Program-made: the position numbers and the translations under genes
Part shown: piece after piece, positions 62,407 through 64,000 of the stretch
How the letters are laid out: each line of letters opens with the position of its first letter
Numbering within the stretch: position 1 is the stretch's first letter
Assembly (NCBI GenBank): GCA_001600495.1
Contig: BCKE01000009.1
Coordinates: forward strand, 222,189 to 286,188
Direction of reading: 5' to 3'
Source of the DNA: Pilasporangium apinafurcum
Taxonomy: Eukaryota; Oomycota; Peronosporomycetes; Pythiales; Pythiaceae
DNA: 64,000 nt
Notes under the pieces: model-generated
Database searches by the model: none
Told to the model about the DNA's origin: nothing
The model's input: the letters and a program-made list of their open reading frames with translations, nothing else

Positions 62407-62910
62407 ATGACGATTACCGCTGAGGTTCAAAACCAATATTTTGCAAATGAGCAAGAGCTGATCCGCCTAGAGCAGAGCGAACAGGACTACACCACTACCA
62501 CACGGCGTGCAGGGACGCCATGGACGAAGGAAGAGCATGAAAGATTTCTGGAAGCACTTGAACGGTACCCTTCTGGTCCGTGGAAGGTCATTTCAGCATA
62601 TGTGGCGACCCGAACAACCCGGCAAACGATGACCCACGCGCAGAAATACCGCGAGAAAATCGCTCGATGGAAGAAGAACATGCAGCAACGTGATCAAGCA
62701 GCAAATCCACCACTATCAACTGGTGCAATTCAAGTCCAAGTGGAGCAACCAGCACAACAACAGCCTCCACGATCATCATCATCATCTCAACAACAGACTG
62801 ATATTAGCGACACGGATTCCAATGCAGACATCGATTGGAATGGACTACTGGAGCTCCTAGATGGTTTCGAACCGTTGGAACTCGATGACGATCTGATGGC
62901 GGATTTTTGA
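62407..62910 (+). CDS. SHAQKYF-like single-repeat MYB transcription factor A3 (167 aa)
   Basis: Starts MTITAEVQNQYFANEQELIR. The MYB repeat has the same spacing as its neighbours: GTPWTKEEHERFLEALERYP, GPWKVISAYVATRT and TMTHAQKYR. The usual GTRTT is ATRTT and ARRKK is ARWKK here. A Gln/Ser-rich linker (QPAQQQPPRSSSSSQQQTD) follows. The short acidic tail DIDWNGLLELLDGFEPLELD keeps the W-x2-LLE and (F/Y)EPLE core of subtype A. It is the most diverged A member. Single exon, ending the visible cluster. Confidence 0.91.
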   Translation: MTITAEVQNQYFANEQELIRLEQSEQDYTTTTRRAGTPWTKEEHERFLEALERYPSGPWKVISAYVATRTTRQTMTHAQKYREKIARWKKNMQQRDQAANPPLSTGAIQVQVEQPAQQQPPRSSSSSQQQTDISDTDSNADIDWNGLLELLDGFEPLELDDDLMADF

Positions 62911-64000
62911 AGCGGTCGTATTGTGGTGTATGCTCGTTGCCACTTCTTCCTGTCAGTGAACGGCAGAACAAGGTAAAAGGATTTATTAATGTCGGCGTAA
63001 CTGTTATTCGTTCAGAAGTAGTTTTTTTTGGTAGATTGTTAGAGTTTTTTCGCGTCTAGATTTTCTTGAGTTTTTTTGAAGAATTGAATTTTAATGAGTG
63101 AAGCCCAGCAAAATACATGCACATGAGCACTGAAAAAGGTCTAGCAATGCGTTCTTTTTTGCTTGGCTTTGTTAATTTGGATTCAAAAAAATTGCTTTCA
63201 GTCTCACGGCTTGATTTCTCATCAATAAAGACAGGTACAACATGACGACATGTGCTGGTCATTGTTAGGCGGAAAGAGTCCTAAATTGGGCATGTCGGCA
63301 TCATATTGGTATATGGCTCACCAACGGGTAGACACCTTGTGCTTTCTCGCTGAGGTGGTGCAAAAGGTAAGCACTCATCGTCTACTGCTGTCTCAAAAAC
63401 ACCGAGATAATGTGTAGCAAATATCCAGCAAGTACATGTTGTTTCGACGAACTGGCTGTTGTTCTAAGGTTACACGAACGTTGCGCGTTCGAATATTAAT
63501 AAATGTTACACGAAAGTCGTAATATTGATTTTATGGTTAGGAATGATCATCAACCAAGCTTGATGCTAACATGATAGCATTAATATAAAAAAACTAGGTT
63601 TTATTATAGTTTCCCTAGAGTTACTTATGACACTGCAGAAAATCCACTTAAATTTCTATAGGTTTTTATGACCTCATTTTAATACCGCATATTTCAGTAC
63701 AAAAAAGAGGTCGGTGGTAATTTATTACTAAACCTTTTAAATTAATAAATGGGTTTTTGCAATGTCATTCATTTTAACACAATGCCAATCATAAATTAGT
63801 GTTAACAAAAATAGAATGATAAAATGCTAAAGCGTGACGAGTGAGTTTTCGGATAACTGTATGAATTGCCTGCATCATCCTTTGCCAGACAAACGCACAC
63901 ACTTTGTCTAATAAATCATCGTTGAGCCTCCACTGCCCCTCTGAAAGATCTGAAGAAGCATATCTCCCAGTATAACCGATTTATTGAAGATGTCATATGT
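62911..64000. other. 3' flank of MYB cluster
   Basis: No gene supported to the window end. The segment near 63270-63361 resembles the Fanzor 3' end (separate entry). The remainder is AT-rich. Confidence 0.4.
63270..63361 (+). other. possible solo Fanzor 3'-end-like sequence
   Basis: Elements appear in the same order as at 52773-52862: GGCGGAAAGAG then CTAA, a CATAT-TGGT-ATATG hairpin (63302-63315), and CGCTGAGGTGGTGC (63348-63361). No coding remnant precedes it. Similarity is short and could be chance. Confidence 0.3.

Overview
The window looks like nuclear DNA of an oomycete (Peronosporales/Pythiales/Saprolegniales-like; no genus is claimed). Genes lie on both strands. Many have one exon, and the rest have introns of about 60-130 bp with GTAHGT-type donors. 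Gene content also points there: bZIP factors whose basic-region Asn is Val, a cluster of SHAQKYF-like MYB genes, PAN/Apple-repeat secreted proteins, kinase-like genes with HGDL in place of HRDL, a full-size PDR-type ABC transporter and Fanzor (eukaryotic TnpB) relics.

Layout. 0-5.2 kb: 3' part of the U5 snRNP helicase Brr2. 5.7-7.3 kb: unknown Ser/acidic-rich protein (minus). 7.9-9.3 kb: tandem pair of three-exon MIF/tautomerase genes. 10.1-11.2 kb: divergent kinase. 12.4-15.0 kb: secreted GMC oxidoreductase fused to four PAN repeats. 15.6-23.3 kb: giant 2575-residue repeat protein (minus). 23.8-24.5 kb: decayed bZIP paralogue. 26.0-27.9 kb: intact four-exon bZIP gene (minus). 30.7-34.8 kb: four-exon RAB3GAP1 orthologue (minus). 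36.1-37.0 kb: PX plus RING-H2 protein (minus). 38.8-39.1 kb: Fanzor/TnpB relic. 40.5-41.5 kb: secreted four-PAN protein. 42.4-45.3 kb: ankyrin plus two kinase-like domains (minus), interrupted by one in-frame TGA and one frameshift. 45.8-46.1 kb: second Fanzor/TnpB relic. 46.2-50.4 kb: ABCG/PDR transporter (minus). 50.8-52.9 kb: a longer dead Fanzor element with related ~40-nt repeats at both ends and three hairpins just 3' of the coding region. 54.5-62.9 kb: five single-exon MYB-like genes alternating between two subtypes (A-B-A-B-A).

The window mixes housekeeping genes (Brr2, RAB3GAP1) with accessory genes: secreted PAN proteins, MIF duplicates, pseudokinases and MYB duplicates. The most unusual signals are the Fanzor remnant with its candidate guide-RNA-like 3' end, a 408-bp identical tract shared by two MYB genes that suggests gene conversion, a paired CCGGT motif at one-helical-turn spacing upstream of three unrelated genes, and the GMC-PAN fusion. 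No tRNA, rRNA or CRISPR array could be supported.
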